64,000 nt of DNA from Spirodela intermedia (GCA_902729315.2 LR746270.1:732501-796500), one strand, 5' to 3'. Positions 35,549 through 48,474 are shown, counted from the stretch's first letter. Notes: generated from the letters alone by a model not told the origin. Program-made: numbers and translations.

Positions 35549-38300
35549 ATGAGCGATCTCCGGGGCGGGAAGGCGGCGGCCAGGAACCTCCGGGTTGCGG
35601 CACCGGGATGCATGGGGAGGATCATCCACATTCTTGACCTGAACGCTGGCACGGCCAGGACGAAGGTGCTTACAGACAGATCAAATAGAGATGGTAACTC
35701 AGCTACTCTTTTTTTATCCTCCCTTGTTTTGATTTTGATGATCTGTGGATGATCCCCATGAAGAAGGCGAACTCGTTTTTGATCGATATGAATAAGGAGA
35801 TGAATGCAGCTCCTGGTTCTTGCATCTCAACTGATATGATCTCAATCTCGAGCAGGTTCTCCCTTTTATGGTAACCGACCGGATTCGCCGAGGGAGTCGG
35901 ACGCCATCGCATCTCAGACAGAAGACGAACCAGTGAGTACTCCATCTTCCTCATTATGGAGAATCATAGGCTGAGGGAGCCCTAATTTGGATCGCCTCTC
36001 TAGGCGGTGATCAGGGGGACGAGGGGTTCGTCAATAAGAAGCGCCGGTAGAACGCCGATGAAGATGCTCATAGCTCAGGAGATGATCAGCCAAACGGAGG
36101 CTGCCCAGAAGGTGCCTGGTGTTGTCGCGAAGCTGATGGGTCTCAACGATCTGCCATCACCGGCGAACACCGGGGGCGGCGCCGCCATTCGGGGGCGTCC
36201 ATCTCCAAGTTCTTTGGATGGAGAGGGAGATTACTGCAAGGATGTCTGCGAGATCTCGTCGCCGCCGCCGGAGGAGGAGGAGAAGGATGGAGAGGGGAAT
36301 GCCCGCGAGACCGGAACGGCTCTGGTTCGCCGGAAGTTCGTGGAAGCAAAGCGGCTGGCCGAGGAGCGGCAGCTTCTCCAGTCAAGAGAGTTTCTCGAGG
36401 TTCTCGACTCCAACAGAGATCTGCTTCTCAGGTTCATCGACGACCCGGGCCCTCCTTCCTCTTCCTCCTCGCCGGCGACCAAGCGGATCACAGTGTTGAA
36501 GCCGTCGAGAGTTGTCGAGAATGGGACTTGTGTGGAAATGCTCGAGGAAGAAGAAGAAGAAGAAGCAGAAGGCCCTGTTCATCCGACGAGGATAGTAGTT
36601 CTGAAACCCGGTCTGAGGAAGAAGACCCTGGATCTGAAAGCTGCGATGGAACCTCCGAAGTCGTTCGCGGGCCTGCGAGGAAGAGCAGACGTTGTGGTGG
36701 CACCGGCGGCCGTCGCCGGCGGCGGGGCGAGGGAGCTGGCAATGGAGATCACCCAGATAATGCGGGAGAGCCTCAGCGACAACTGGAGGGACGAAACCCT
36801 GTTGTCCTCCGTCTTCTCCTGCGGATACGCAGGCGACACGAGCTCCTTCAACAGGTCGGAAGATGGATTCATGGAAGACGATGATGGTGTTGGCGATTTC
36901 AGCGACTTAGAGATCATCGTCAAACCAGATTATTCTCAGGACTATGGGAGCCCCCTCGTGAACCCTCACTCACCTTTCTTCCTCGGCCATCCATCTTGCT
37001 CGCCGGAGTCGTCGGTGATCAGAGAGGCCAAGAAGCGGCTTTTAGAGAGATGGACGATGGTGACGTCGAGAGGGGCCCGCCGGGAAGAACGAGGACGAGG
37101 AGCCCACGGGAGCTCGAGCACCTTGGGCGAGGTGCTCTCCCTGCCGGAGACCAGCGGAGGTGAAGGTGGCGGAGAGCAAGAACTCCGGCCGCCGCCGCCG
37201 GCCTGCTCATCTCCTCGTAGGGATGAACGATCAGTATCAATGGGGTCGCCCAGATCAAGGAGCGGGAAGTTCACCCTCAGGGATAAGGTCTCGAGCTTGC
37301 TCTTCTCGAGGAGTAAGAGACTGAGCAGAGAGGGACCCTGCTCGCCCAGGACGCAGCAGAATCCCCGAGGACCGGCGGCGACTACGTCTTCTTCCGCTCC
37401 GGCGATTGCCTTTTCCGGCAAGGTTCGCCGGCTCTCTTCTCATCTCTCTCTCTCCCCCCTCTTCTGCTCTGATCCCGCCGCCTATCAACAGGCGCCGCCG
37501 CCACCGGAGAACGCCGGCGAGGATCAGGACCAGCCCAGCCCCGTCTCCGTCTTGGAAGCGCGTTTGGACGACGACGTCAATAGCAGCTCCTGTTCACGGT
37601 TCTCGGACAGCTGTCGTAAGTCCGAGGAGAACCTGATCAAACAAACGCCAAGGAAGAACCAACCCAACCCTTCCTCATCTCCTGATTCCATGCCGCTCTC
37701 TCTCTCTGTTGTGCAGAGTTGGTCTCCAGGTCTCCGCCGATAGGCTCTGTCGCCCGCTCCTTGCCGTGGAACGGCGCCTGCTCCAGCGGGAGGAGCTCGC
37801 CGAGGCTCGCCGGAGTTCTCCCCAGGGGCAGGAGAGACGGCGACGGCGATGTCGAAGAACAGCACTCCCTCGTGAAGTCTCTGCTATCCTCGGCCGGCTT
37901 CGAGGAGACCACCTCCTGGAGCGAAGCCCTCGCAAGGTGGCACTCCCCAGAGAGCCCGCTGGACCCGCTGCTGCTGCGCAGGTTGTCGGAGATCGGAGGC
38001 GGCGGCGGAGAGAAGTGGCAGAGGAGCACGGCGAGCATCCGCCTCCTGTTCGACTCCGTCAACGCGGCCCTGCTGGAGATCGCCGGAGGGATCACGTCGC
38101 CGGCGAAGGCCGCCGTCTCCCTGAACGAGCGAGTGTGGTGGCGCGTGAAGCAGTGGCTGCAGGGAGCGGAGGAAGCGGCGGCGGCGGAGTGGGTCTCCAG
38201 GAAGGAGGCGGTGGAGGAGATGGGGAGGGAGATAGAAGGGAAGGTGTTAGCGGAGCTGGTGGTGGAGGCTCTGGGGGACGTCGTTGAGCGGTGGAGATAA
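35549..38300 (+). CDS. DUF3741/DUF4378 protein (TRM/LONGIFOLIA superfamily)
   Basis: Member of the TON1-recruiting-motif superfamily, whose studied members bind cortical microtubules and influence cell shape and division plane. Exons: 35549-35693, 35856-35932, 36004-37615, 37717-38300, with phases closing at 805 residues. The N-terminus MSDLRGG..APGCMGRIIHILDL matches the family start. KVPGVVAKLMGLNDLP (about 110-125) is the DUF3741 core. RRKFVEAKRLAEERQLLQSR follows, then a long Ser/Pro/Glu-rich disordered middle. The C-terminal DUF4378 domain (about 640-805) contains HSLVKSLLSSAGF, RLLFDSVNAALLEI, ERVWWRVKQWL and a final LVVEALGDVVERWR. The ATG follows an apparent leader-intron acceptor. 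Codon use is GC-rich. The exact TRM number is not assignable. Confidence 0.9.
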
Positions 38301-38587
38301 TCCGGCGCCACCTGCAGATGGGATCCAACTCGGATCTCGGCTCCCTACTGTAATTCCAATCTCTACACTACCATTTCTTCATAATCTTCCACCTCTCTCC
38401 ATGCTGACCATCGTACACGACGACGACGACGACGACGGAGAGGGAGTATATATCCACATGACAACACATTCATTTGCTATAATCAAGAGAGATAGAGAGA
38501 GAGAGAGAGATAACGCTGACATGGAGCCCAAGTGGACTATCATTGGATCATTGTGCTTTACAGGGGGAGAGGGGGGATGATGACGCT

Positions 38588-38696
38588 TCAGGGCCCTTGA
38601 GAGGGAGCATACGGGAATACGCCCTGGTTCAACCCGTACTGCATGCAGAGAGCGAGAAGGAACTGTGAATGAGAAACCATAGCCAAGGCGTAGAAT

Positions 38697-38761
<65 letters not shown>

Positions 38762-41503
38762 AAGAACGAGCGACAACACTGTTTCATTCACATAATAATT
38801 CCATGATCTTAGCAACATAAACAAGAAGAAAACACGATTAACCGCAGAAATAAAATTTTCAAGAATCTTTTCCAACAGTTAAATCGAAGCAAACACGATT
38901 CTGCATTCCGAGAATAGAAAATACCCACAAAATATCGGATGGTGATATATATATATTATTTAGGGATAATCTCAGCCCGCTCGTACCTTCTCCCTCACGC
39001 GGGTGCTCCAAATATCCGAGTTGACTTTCCCGTCTGGGGAGGCAGCACCAGGTGCCGCCGATCCGTAGTGTGGGTACAGCAGCGGCGCCCTCACCGTGGG
39101 AAGATCGTCGTCGCTGTCGGAGCGACGGGTCGTCGGCGCCAAGCTGCGGAGAATCAGTGCCAAAAAGAGAGACAGGGCCTGCCAAAAAAACCACCATTTT
39201 TGTTATCCAAAGATCCATCGGAGCTGAAAGGGCGAGATGAGTGATTGAGAGCTGCACAGGCCTGAGCATGATCATATGATCATATGAAATCAATCAGATT
39301 CCTAAAACAAAGGCAATCTTGGACTGGAATCAAACCCAAATGCCCATGATTTCCCAGTTTTAGGACGACGGAAATGGAAAAATAGCTGAATTAGTACACA
39401 ATAAATTCAGATTATCTTGTGCAAGGATGAGGCGGGCGATGTGAGCACCATGAAGCTTCATATGGGTACCATTTCAAATGAACTTGATGAGATTTCCTGC
39501 AACTGCAGCTGGTGTGACTTTATATATGCTTCTCATGAACTTTTCCTCTGTAATTAACTAAGAAAATTCAAATAGTTTTTTTTATTATGAGCGAAAATTC
39601 ATTAGAAAAATATTTATCCAGAGATCGTGAGCAGTGTTTCTAATAAAATTTATAAGATCCGAGGTAGGCATTCCCAAGATAACCTAAAAATCAATCAGAT
39701 TTCCTGAAATTGCAGCTGGTGTGACTTAGATATGGATCTCATGAACTTTTCCCTGTCATTAACTAAATGTAAAATTCAAATATTTTTTTTATTATGCGCA
39801 AAAATACATCAGAGAAAAAAATATCCAGATATCGTGAGCAGCATTTCTGATAAAATTAACAAGATCCGAGGTAGGCATTCCCAAGATGACCCAAAAATCA
39901 ATCAGATTTCCTGCAACTAAATGGAAAATTGAAAGTAAAAAAAAATATTACGAGGGAAAAGATGAATCAGGCCTCAAACATTGTGGTGATTATATAAAAG
40001 CCAAGTCAGTCGAGCACCTGAATAATAATCACAGTCACACCGACCCATCTACACACGTCAATGTTTACTTCAATGAACTTTTTGAGCCTATCAAGCTCTC
40101 CTGTGCGGTCACGGGGAAGGTCCTGCGAGGAGTAAATTTAGTTATGAGTAGACGAAAAAAGCAAAATCTCAGGAAAAAAAAGAAGCCTTCACCTCCTCCC
40201 AGTGCGTGTTGAGCATCAGAATAGCCACTACAGAAGCTTCAAACAGAATCAGCGCGGAGATCAATACAGCATACTATGCCCACCAAAGTTAAGAAAATTC
40301 AATATTTTAAGGCATAGAAAGTGGGACCCTATGATATCTCCAGTATACTCTGGGATACAGTATATATCTGAAAAAGGAATATTATAACAGCATTCTCGGG
40401 GAACAGTTCTTTCTCCTGTTTTTCAGATCTATTATGTGTCAGAAAATAAAATAGTATTCTATTTTAGAAAGGAGTGGAGGGAGTTTCTCATAACGTGTCA
40501 CATAACAGGTTGAAGAATAACATGCGTGCTCATGATTTGACATCTCTCCGGTTCCCGTGTTTATGATCTTCATTAAGATGAAACTCTGGGTCTCCAGCAA
40601 GCCACTTTTACATGTATTTCATTTGGGATTGATGATCTTTCAACGATACACTCTAAGGGATGGCTAATCCAAGATGCGATATAACCAGGAAGGCATTCTA
40701 GATACCGGACATGATGAGTTGGATGCATCCAATTTGACAAATACAGATTAAAATCGAAAATCTATTAAGCACGACAAAAAGAATTGTTTTAGAAATTATT
40801 AGTTTTTTTATTTCGATATCTGAATCGAGTTGGACAATTTAAGTAAATAATTATGCGATGGTAATTTTGGGTCAGAACCCTCAGGATATGAAATCTAATT
40901 AGCATGTAAGAGGAAAAGGAATAACAACAAGGCATGGGTTGATTCCTTTAGAACAAGGCACTCGATCCGAGGGGAAAAGATGGGCAGATCTTGAAGAAAC
41001 CTCGTCCCCATAACCCACCCTTCCATGGGAAATGATCTCCAAAACCCTAAAATGTACCATAAAATAATGACAGAGCGAAATCAAGAGAAGACTGGCGAGC
41101 GTTGACGCAATCGAGGATACGAAACATAGACAGCAGCCGTTAATTGATTCCGCAGCAATGTGCCCCGTGGAGGTGATTGCGCACACCGACACTCCGATGG
41201 CCATGAAGAGGTAAATAAACCTGAGAGACAAACCAAAGTCACGCCGCCGGGTGAGCGAGGATCTACACAGCGACGGAGATCAAGAACGGCGCAGGATCAG
41301 TGGGACCAAGGTCCTCCGTACCATGGCTCAGGAAGCGAGTTGGAATCGCCGAGTGTCCCGCCGAGGAGGGCCGAATCGTGCCCGCTCCACTTGGTGAGCA
41401 TCCACACGGAGTACACAATTATGGAGACCCCGATGAAAGCCTGCAGGAAATTCAGAAATTTCAGGAGAGCCCCAAGGCAGCTCCTGCAGACAGGGGGACG
41501 CAT
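38588..41503 (-). CDS. TOM2A-like tetraspanin (tetraspanin-19/20 type)
   Basis: Four-pass membrane protein of the plant TOM2A/tetraspanin group; TOM2A was identified as a host factor for tobamovirus replication. Exons in transcript order: 41322-41503, 41121-41220, 40193-40273, 40018-40122, 38987-39178, 38588-38638. Phases close at 236 residues. TM1 is [22 protein letters not shown]2 starts [14 protein letters not shown] and is followed by [15 protein letters not shown] with the CC motif. TM3 is [18 protein letters not shown]. The extracellular loop has [18 protein letters not shown] and DVCRWVG leads into TM4, which ends [13 protein letters not shown]. The cytosolic tail has SDSDDDLP and [14 protein letters not shown], conserved with At2g20740-type proteins. 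It converges with the DUF4378 gene, with 287 bases between stops. Confidence 0.93.
38701..38759. repeat. (GA)n microsatellite, about 59 bp
   Basis: Pure GA for about 29 units, in the last intron of the tetraspanin gene (CT on the transcribed strand), about 60 bases upstream of the acceptor of the final exon. Confidence 0.96.
39491..39914. repeat. 207-bp tandem duplication in tetraspanin intron 4
   Basis: GATTTCCTGCAACTGCAGCT and relatives begin at 39491 and 39698, and a third start at 39905 stops after about ten bases. Shared blocks include GCTGGTGTGACTT, CATGAACTTTTCC, ATCGTGAGCAG..TTTCT and GATCCGAGGTAGGCATTCCC. The copies differ by small indels and substitutions. Spacing is exactly 207 twice. 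Confidence 0.95.
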
Positions 41504-42743
41504 ATTCCCTCTCTGAGAACCTCCCCGAGAGAAGCAGCTCCTCAAGCAAGCCCTCGGTATATTCCCGTCGCAAAAGGGTCGTGATCTCCCACCGGAGGAA
41601 GGGGCGAAGCCGGGACTCAGCGGAAGAGGACGACCCACAGAGCGTGACGATGAAGATGATGATGATCCAGGGGGCTGGCTGGCTGCACGGCCCTTATTTT
41701 ATTGGTATCTTTTCGTTGGTATATATCCAGCCCTTTTAAGGAAAGTCCCTCCGACAGTTCATTTACGGGGCCGTAGCAATCTTAGGACTTTTTCATTTCA
41801 ACCCCTCATTTTCTTTGCAATCTCTTCTCCATCCCCTTCAATCTCATTATTACCGTCCACTTCTGATTTCTAGAGCTCGGCCCAGAATTTATTTATTTAT
41901 TTATTTTAATATTAGCTTCTGATTGCCCTGAAATATTGACTATGAGCAACCCACATATGGATAATCATACCATTATTATTTTTATTAAATATGTGTCGAT
42001 AAACTATTTGGACACTCATATTTGAAGTAATTATTATGAAATATTTGAAAACATATTTATCCTATTTAAGGTGTCCAGATGAGAGCATAAATATAATATT
42101 TAATGCTCATTATTTGATATCCGTGATAATATTTATAAATTATATTGAACCCGTTATTATATTCTAGTCCCATATATTTTCGGGATTTTTTCATATATAC
42201 AGTTCAAAGTGAATAAGAGAAAGATATAAACATTACATTATATATATTTATAATAAAATATATGACAGTTTGAAATTATATGTGAAAATATTCTTTACTA
42301 TAAAAATAAATTATTGTTGAGTGGTAAGAAATGTATAAAATATAAAACATGAGTCGGACTAATTTATCTCTCTTCTTAGTTTAACATCACAATCTATATG
42401 CATCTATCTCTGATTCTTCATGTTACATGGTTCTACCCGTAATTATTCGCAAGAAAATCATCATCCTCTCTCTCTCTCTAACCTTAATCTCATTCTTTTC
42501 AATCAAAAATATTTTTTAATTATATCGGGTCCAATCTTCATAAAACGGTACCGTATTCATAATTTGACGAGCTAGATATAAAAGTGGGACATCTTCGAGA
42601 TTTCCCACATAATGATTGGTAGACTCGTAGAGAGAGAAGGGCTAAGTGGAGTGCACCAAAGTTACATTGAAGACTTGTATTTAGTTCAAATCATTGCTCA
42701 TTAACGTAGGTGTAAAAGGAACCCAGGGTCAATCATGCGCATC

Positions 42744-42805
<62 letters not shown>

Positions 42806-43148
42806 GACCTAGTAAGCGTCGTCACGTGGATGAACAGAGCGGCAATGGCACGTGCCGACAGCAGTCTGTCTCCTTCCCGGTGTTGTCTCCCTCCCCGGGG
42901 AATCTGCTGCAGTAGCGAGAGAGAGAGAGAGAGAGAGAGAGAGCAGAGGAGCAGGCAGGAAGAGCGGGAAGAGGGCTGAGGGCTCCCCTGGTTCTTCGCT
43001 GCCGCTGCAAGTCCTCCAGATTCCGAGAGTGTGGACGAAGCAACCCCAGCGGAATCTCTGGATAAACGCCCTTCAGGGAAGCCATGCCACCCCATCTCAT
43101 CTCATCTACCTCTTGCAATCCTCTCTCTCTCTTTATCTATCTGTGTCT
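41504..43148. other. AT-rich spacer between tetraspanin and small-protein gene
   Basis: The tetraspanin leader lies to about 41650. From about 41880 to 42720 the sequence is strongly AT-rich with no open frame of note. Two GA runs then precede the small plus-strand gene. Nothing else is recognisable. Confidence 0.5.
42747..42942 (+). repeat. Two (GA)n runs upstream of the small gene
   Basis: GA runs occupy 42747-42799 (about 53 bases) and 42917-42942 (about 26 bases). They lie 210-400 bases upstream of the ATG at 43149, the usual place for GA/CT tracts in plant promoters and leaders recognised by BPC/GAGA-binding factors. Confidence 0.9.
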
Positions 43149-43577
43149 ATGGCCCATGACTGCTCCGGTCAGTCCCAGAGCGATGGCATCGGCCTGGATG
43201 GCGCCAGCGTTGGAGCAGCCATGTCCGTCCAACCCGCCGCTTCGCGTGGGGAGACCTGCAGCTACTGCGGCGGCAGCGGCAGCGACGTGTACGTGAACAG
43301 CAACGTCCAAGGCGTCACCAACTCCGTGCTGGTCGGGTGCACCGTCGTCGTGAAGGACGCCGGGGCAAGATGCCGGTTCCTCCGCCGCGGCGGGGGAGGA
43401 GGCGCGCTGTGCACCAGACGGCCGCGACACCGGCGCGCTGCGAGACATCTCTGGCGCCCGTACCTCCCCGCCGCGCTCCTCCTCATGTGGGCTCTCGTGG
43501 GTTTCCTATGCTGGAAATTACCATCAAGTGAACCCCGAGAAAATCGTCTGAATCCCCTTCCATGCAGAAATCTCTAA
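43149..43577 (+). CDS. Small hypothetical protein with C-terminal membrane segment
   Basis: A 142-residue frame from MAHDCSGQSQSDGIG. I do not recognise it. Visible features: a Cys pair CSYCGG (about residues 37-42), a Val/Asn segment VNSNVQGVTNSVLVGCTVVV, a Gly/Arg-rich basic stretch, and a single hydrophobic segment LPAALLLMWALVGFLCW near the C-terminus that would make it tail-anchored. High GC and GC-ending codons fit a real GC-rich exon, unlike the AT-rich flanks. A GTGAAC at about 43528 could be a donor, in which case the true C-terminus would differ. The longer upstream open frame has no ATG in a plausible context. Confidence 0.45.
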   Translation: MAHDCSGQSQSDGIGLDGASVGAAMSVQPAASRGETCSYCGGSGSDVYVNSNVQGVTNSVLVGCTVVVKDAGARCRFLRRGGGGGALCTRRPRHRRAARHLWRPYLPAALLLMWALVGFLCWKLPSSEPRENRLNPLPCRNL

Positions 43578-43850
43578 CCAATATTTTATTAGTCACGAAT
43601 ACGATTCGGAAGAACAATTAGAAACAGCCAAGCATGCCCAGAATGATCCGAGATTTAAACATGCATTAGAATGACGAGCGAGGGACTCAGACCTCCCCAC
43701 CCGCCACACACAGAAACCGCCGGCGGCGGCGGCCATGTCTGCTGCTGACAGCTAAAACCTTCCGAAAACGGTAAATTGGACACAACCCAGATGGGGGATT
43801 CCAGTTAAATCCAGCTGGGTCAAAACATTCCGCCCACGAGAAGTTCTTCT

Positions 43851-46479
43851 TCATTGGTTTTGAGATCTTCCCTTCCGGGGCTTGTTCTTGCTCTCCTGCA
43901 GCCTCTGCTTCCTGGCCTCTGGGGTCGTCCAAGTGTAATCCGAGGGGATTAGGAAGGGGTCCTGGATGTCCTCGACCCGGTGGCTGCTTGGCCCGGATGC
44001 GTTGAAAGTCTGGTGGTACGGCGTCTTGATCCACTGAAGCCACGAGCGCAATGGCTGCTTCACGGAGGGAGGGCTCGGGTCCCCAACTGGGCTTGAAGGA
44101 GGTGTGGAGAACTCCTCGGTTGGCTGTAGCTCTTCAAATTTCGTAAACGTGACCAATACTCTGATCGTGGGGACTACTGGAATGGCAACCTGAACAGAAA
44201 TGCCGGATAATTTTTACCCATTTAGTAAGCAGTCAAACACCCAAGAGAGAAATAAATAAATATGTATTTTAAAAGGGTAAAAAGGGTATTCCATATAACA
44301 TCTCCCATTGCATCCATGGACTATAGCAACTTGAGCCTACAATCTCTACGATCTATCTGTTTTGAGAGAATACATGTCTTTCTCTAGAAATCTTAACCCA
44401 CTGGTCATGAGAAAAATTGACATGATATCTGACGTTGCTAGGGAGAAACAGTATGATATTATAACTGAAAAACAAATGGACCATAAGCTGGCCATCATAA
44501 ATCGACTCCTGTAACTACTGTCACGAACGCATCAAATTAGCCACTTGATACTAGAAGTATACCAATGCAAGTGTTTGTAAGGACATATGCTCTATAATTC
44601 AAAGCAGACACACATGCTCATAAATTTTCAGTGTTTGTAATGGACAGAAAACTATTAGCTACAGCAGGATACCATAGAACACTCTGAAATAAATGATATA
44701 CTGTATGTTTTCGATAATGCAAAAGTAAAAGCACATGAAGTAACTTCTCATAGTTTTTTGCCAAATATAATCCCATCAAATCGAGGGAGGCATAGTGAAG
44801 GTTAACGGGTATATGAAAGACACCAGACATTTGTTAAAAGGACAACTTATACGACCCACACAGTTGCATACCTTGACCGGGAAGGTTCCCTGGGGAAGTT
44901 TTGTCGTTAGCAGCTCCCTTAAGCGACGGATAGCCTTGACCTTGTTGGCAAGAATGTCAAGTAGGGGAAGAAATTCTTCTGTCTGGAGGGGGAAATCGGG
45001 AGAAAGCCACAAAATAGGCCTCAAGCCTTTCTTGTATTCACTCTCACGGGCGCTCTCTTTCCGGCGGTTTCCAGTTTCTGCACCTGCAGCTGTCTTTCTG
45101 AAATCCTTGGGCTTTCCTCTCTGCAGATACTCACCCCTAGAGGAAGCCATCTCAACAGACTGCCTTCCTGTCGTACTTTGGCATGTGGATGGAGAATCCC
45201 CTAGCAAATCGCTCACCTTCTCATCACCACAAAGTGAACTTCTAGGAGCTACCATTTTCTGGCCGCCTTGTTTCTGATTACCCTTTCTTCCCCAGGTGCT
45301 GAACCATCCTTTCCGTTCCTGCTTGGGCTCAGCATTGCTGGATGCACTCACATCCTCAATTGGTATTTCTCTTTGCTCATAACAACTGTGTCGGGGCCCT
45401 GAAAAATCAGTAACATCTGAGGAATCCATTTTCAGGGCAACCTCCAGTTGTCTTCTCTCATCCTCTGTCAATATGTCATCATACTCTTCGCTTTCAGTGT
45501 CATTATCCTTGGAAGAAGAGAAAAGCTCATCGTCTGTCATAGCCCCAGGCACCCGTCGAGATTTCACACTGACAACCACATGATGCATATCATAAACCCT
45601 AGCCTTCCATTGGCCCACCATCTCTGACTTCTCCTGCTTCCTCCAAGTTAGCTGTGGGAAGAGCACTGCTTGAGTCACATCAATCCCAGGCCGGAAAATA
45701 TTTGTTTGAGACATTGCTGATACTTCTTGCTCAATCTCTGCCTCGGTGGCCGGAGCACCTGCGCCCTCTAGAGCATTCATCACCTCCTTGTCCTTGTGTG
45801 AGATCATGCATAGAGACCCAGGCGGGACCTTTCCATCCGCTGATCCCTCACCAAGGAACAGGACGCTCTGATCAGAGCGCTGGATCCTGAAGCCATCGAA
45901 ACCTGCCAAAGTCATGTCTGCCCTCAGATTCGAGCCCCTCTTCCAAATCCTGTATGTGTCCGAAGGAGCAATTCTTGATATGAATGGGATCACGGAACTC
46001 TCAAAGTGAAACGTGATCTCCATGTAGAAGTCCCTCATCCTCCTCATTGTTGCAACGACACGGGGCAGCCTCCGGCACCATTTGGCCCAGGCCAGAGGTT
46101 GATAATGGCGCACTATAATCTTCGCAATGTTCACTTCTCTAGAGCATATTGCTTCCTGGAGGGCGCTCCATCCTTGCTCATTCTGCAGACTCCAGTCCGC
46201 ACCTGCGACCATGAGCATCTCAGTTGCAGTGGCATCCGCCATCTTGACAGCGAGATGAAGGGGGGTCACCCTCTGTGGGACATCTCGGCGGTCAATCACG
46301 GCAGAGATTGCATCAGCCTTCTCCTCCTCGGCAATTGAAATTGCCTCCGATTGGATCTCTGATGGGTCAGATAAGCGTGGAAGAGATGATAATATACGTT
46401 TCAGACCGGCATAATCTCTGGTCAGGACAGCCTTGTGGACAGGACTATGGGCGTACTTATAGATGTCGATTCCGGCCAT
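43851..46479 (-). CDS. ANKRD13-type ankyrin repeat / GPCR-chaperone-domain protein
   Basis: Two coding exons, 44872-46479 and 43851-44189, joined AAG|GTATGC to TTCAG|GTTGCC in phase 0: 648 residues. The start MAGIDIYKYAHSPVHKA matches plant homologues; an upstream in-frame Met would add nine residues. Ankyrin repeats lie at about 70-125 (TPLHLAVKMADATATEMLM, GWSALQEAI). The GPCR-chaperone-like domain follows (about 145-320) with MRDFYMEITFHFESSVIPF and NIFRPGIDVTQAVLFPQLTW. A ubiquitin-interacting-like helix EDERRQLEVALKMDSSD is near 339-355. In animals ANKRD13 proteins bind ubiquitinated receptors or retain receptors in the ER; the plant role is not established. Recalled Arabidopsis relatives are At1g04780 and At3g04470. 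Confidence 0.93.
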
Positions 46480-46545
46480 TCCAGGAGCAAATAAGCAAGG
46501 ATCCACTCAGCGACGACGGACAATCATCCACCACAAATGATCCCC

Positions 46546-46983
46546 CTGAATTTCGAAGATTTTCGGGGAGGAGAAAAAGGACCGAAATCGGTAGACAGTC
46601 TTCTCTTCAAATTGTGACCTAGAAAAAATCCCTCTGGCGCTAACACGCCCTCCCAAAATCAGTCCTATTAAGAGCTCTTCTCCGGGAACAAGCAGATATT
46701 CAGAAGACCAGCGCTCAGACTCGTCCAGGGGATACCGCTCGGCAGAACTCGACCATGCGGCATTCCATGAATGCGAGTTCCCTACTACTCCAATGATCAC
46801 ACGGAACAGGGATCTCCGTGACCCAACGCAGGGAGGGACGAATTTTATGACACCTAGCGGGGGAGACTCGAAGATCCAGTGGAAGCAATCCTCGCACTAC
46901 AAGGAAAGACGCAGACGATCGTTCTTCAGATTGTGGAAAACAATAGTGCCTGGAATGCAAGAAAATCACACTTCACGCGGAAC

Positions 46984-47026
<43 letters not shown>

Positions 47027-47079
47027 GAGAGAGAGAGAGAAAGGGAGAGACAGAGAAAGAAAGAACAGAAGAAACTCAC
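46546..47079 (-). other. Probable 5'-UTR intron of the ankyrin-repeat gene
   Basis: On the minus strand a strong donor AAGCAG|GTGAGTTTC ends a GA-rich leader at 47080. A pyrimidine-rich stretch ending AAATTCAG|GGGGATC at 46546 is a suitable acceptor 66 bases before the ATG. The inferred intron of 534 bases includes the GA/CT microsatellite at about 46986-47041. Confidence 0.55.
46986..47041. repeat. Impure (GA)n microsatellite
   Basis: About 56 bases of GA with two GG interruptions, in the inferred leader intron of the ankyrin-repeat gene. Confidence 0.92.
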
Positions 47080-48474
47080 CTGCTTTATCCTCCACGGGGC
47101 GTCTTCCCCTCTCTCCCTCTACTCTTCCGTGCTCTCCGCTGCCTTCTTTCCCTTCCCACTGTTGAAGACGAAGACGATTCTCAGCAGTAGGTTCGAAGTA
47201 CAGAACGCACGTAGAACATAAGACTAGAGAGAGCGAGAGAAAGAGAAAGAGATGTTGAGGGAAACGGAATTTCTTCTTTACTTTCGTCACTATAAAGGGT
47301 AGGTCCAGAGAGAGAAAGAGGAGAGAGAGAGGGCTTTTCTTGTCTCACTACGACGGTGATGGGACCACTCTATGCGCCGGTGAACCACACTCAGCTGCCA
47401 GAATTGAAGAGCGGCCAATAGGACGGCAGGGAGAGGAAAGGGCGGGATCGAGACGTTGCGACGAACCTTAACGTTTTGTTGCTCCGCAGGTGCAGGAAGG
47501 GCGGCGTTGTCCCGCCGGGAGGCATCGCCGTCCGCTGCATCGCCCGTCGTCCCCCACAAACGCTCTCAGCGTCCGATTTGTCCGGTGCCTCGGGAATGGC
47601 GTTGACTTCCAACACAGCCGGTCAAACGGGTTCCGACCAATTGGAGCGTAGGCCGGGGGACCACCCTCACCTCCCCCGTCAGATGAAGCGCTGGCCGTCG
47701 GATCTTGCCGCGATTGTGATCCGACACTTTGCGCCCACTCTACAGGAGGTGGGAGGGTTCGAATACCAAAACAGCCGGGGACCGTCTGTTATTGTTTGTT
47801 AATCAGGGGTTGATAATATAAAATACTTCGCCGTTGCTGAACTGGCGAGCCATGAGGTTCCCCTTTTTTGTCCTCTAGTAGAGTGAGTGGTCTGACCCAC
47901 GACACCAATTATGACGTCACAATTTTCGCTTGAAAAATTATAAAAGTTGGTAGAAAAAATACGTGGCATTTCGGACTTTATAAATAGAATTTAATAATTG
48001 TGATAGAGGGGAAGGAGGGAAGTCAGCGATGTAACGGATACGCCATTAAAACCATGCAAAATTAAGAAAATGAAATAATATTAACGCAGCAGTGTGGGTC
48101 ATCATGCCCGTCCGTTAGCACATAAATGCACTTATGATGGGCAGCTAATGAACTAACTATTAAACGAAAAAAAATACACACACCTGTCATGGTCGGCTGC
48201 TCCCGCCAGCTATTTCTCACGTGGCGCGGCCGGGTTTCGAACATCCACGTGGGTCCGCCGCGTCATGCGGGCGCAGCCAAATTCCTATTTATGGCTTTGA
48301 CCGGCCCAGGTGCCACCTCCTGGGCAGGCCGATGTGGCAGAGCCCGAGTCTCAATTTGCCTAAAAGGGAAATCAATCTAGGGCGAGAAACAGACGGGGAG
48401 TAGATCATTTACACACGCCGCCAGCAGCAGGATCTTGGAATCAACGGTCGGGGGAGCGTCCGATCCCCCCCCAA
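47080..48474. other. Ankyrin-gene promoter and FLIP 3' flank, no gene
   Basis: From 47080 the likely leader exon of the ankyrin gene is followed by GC-rich promoter sequence, with open frames that match nothing. Between about 47800 and 48180 the DNA is AT-rich. G-boxes CACGTG occur at 48218-48223 and 48246-48251. The FLIP stop codon is at 48475. Confidence 0.5.

Noticed and set aside
37637..38311. 224-codon minus-strand frame
   Set aside because: Antisense shadow of the DUF4378 C-terminal exon, which has conserved domain motifs on the plus strand.
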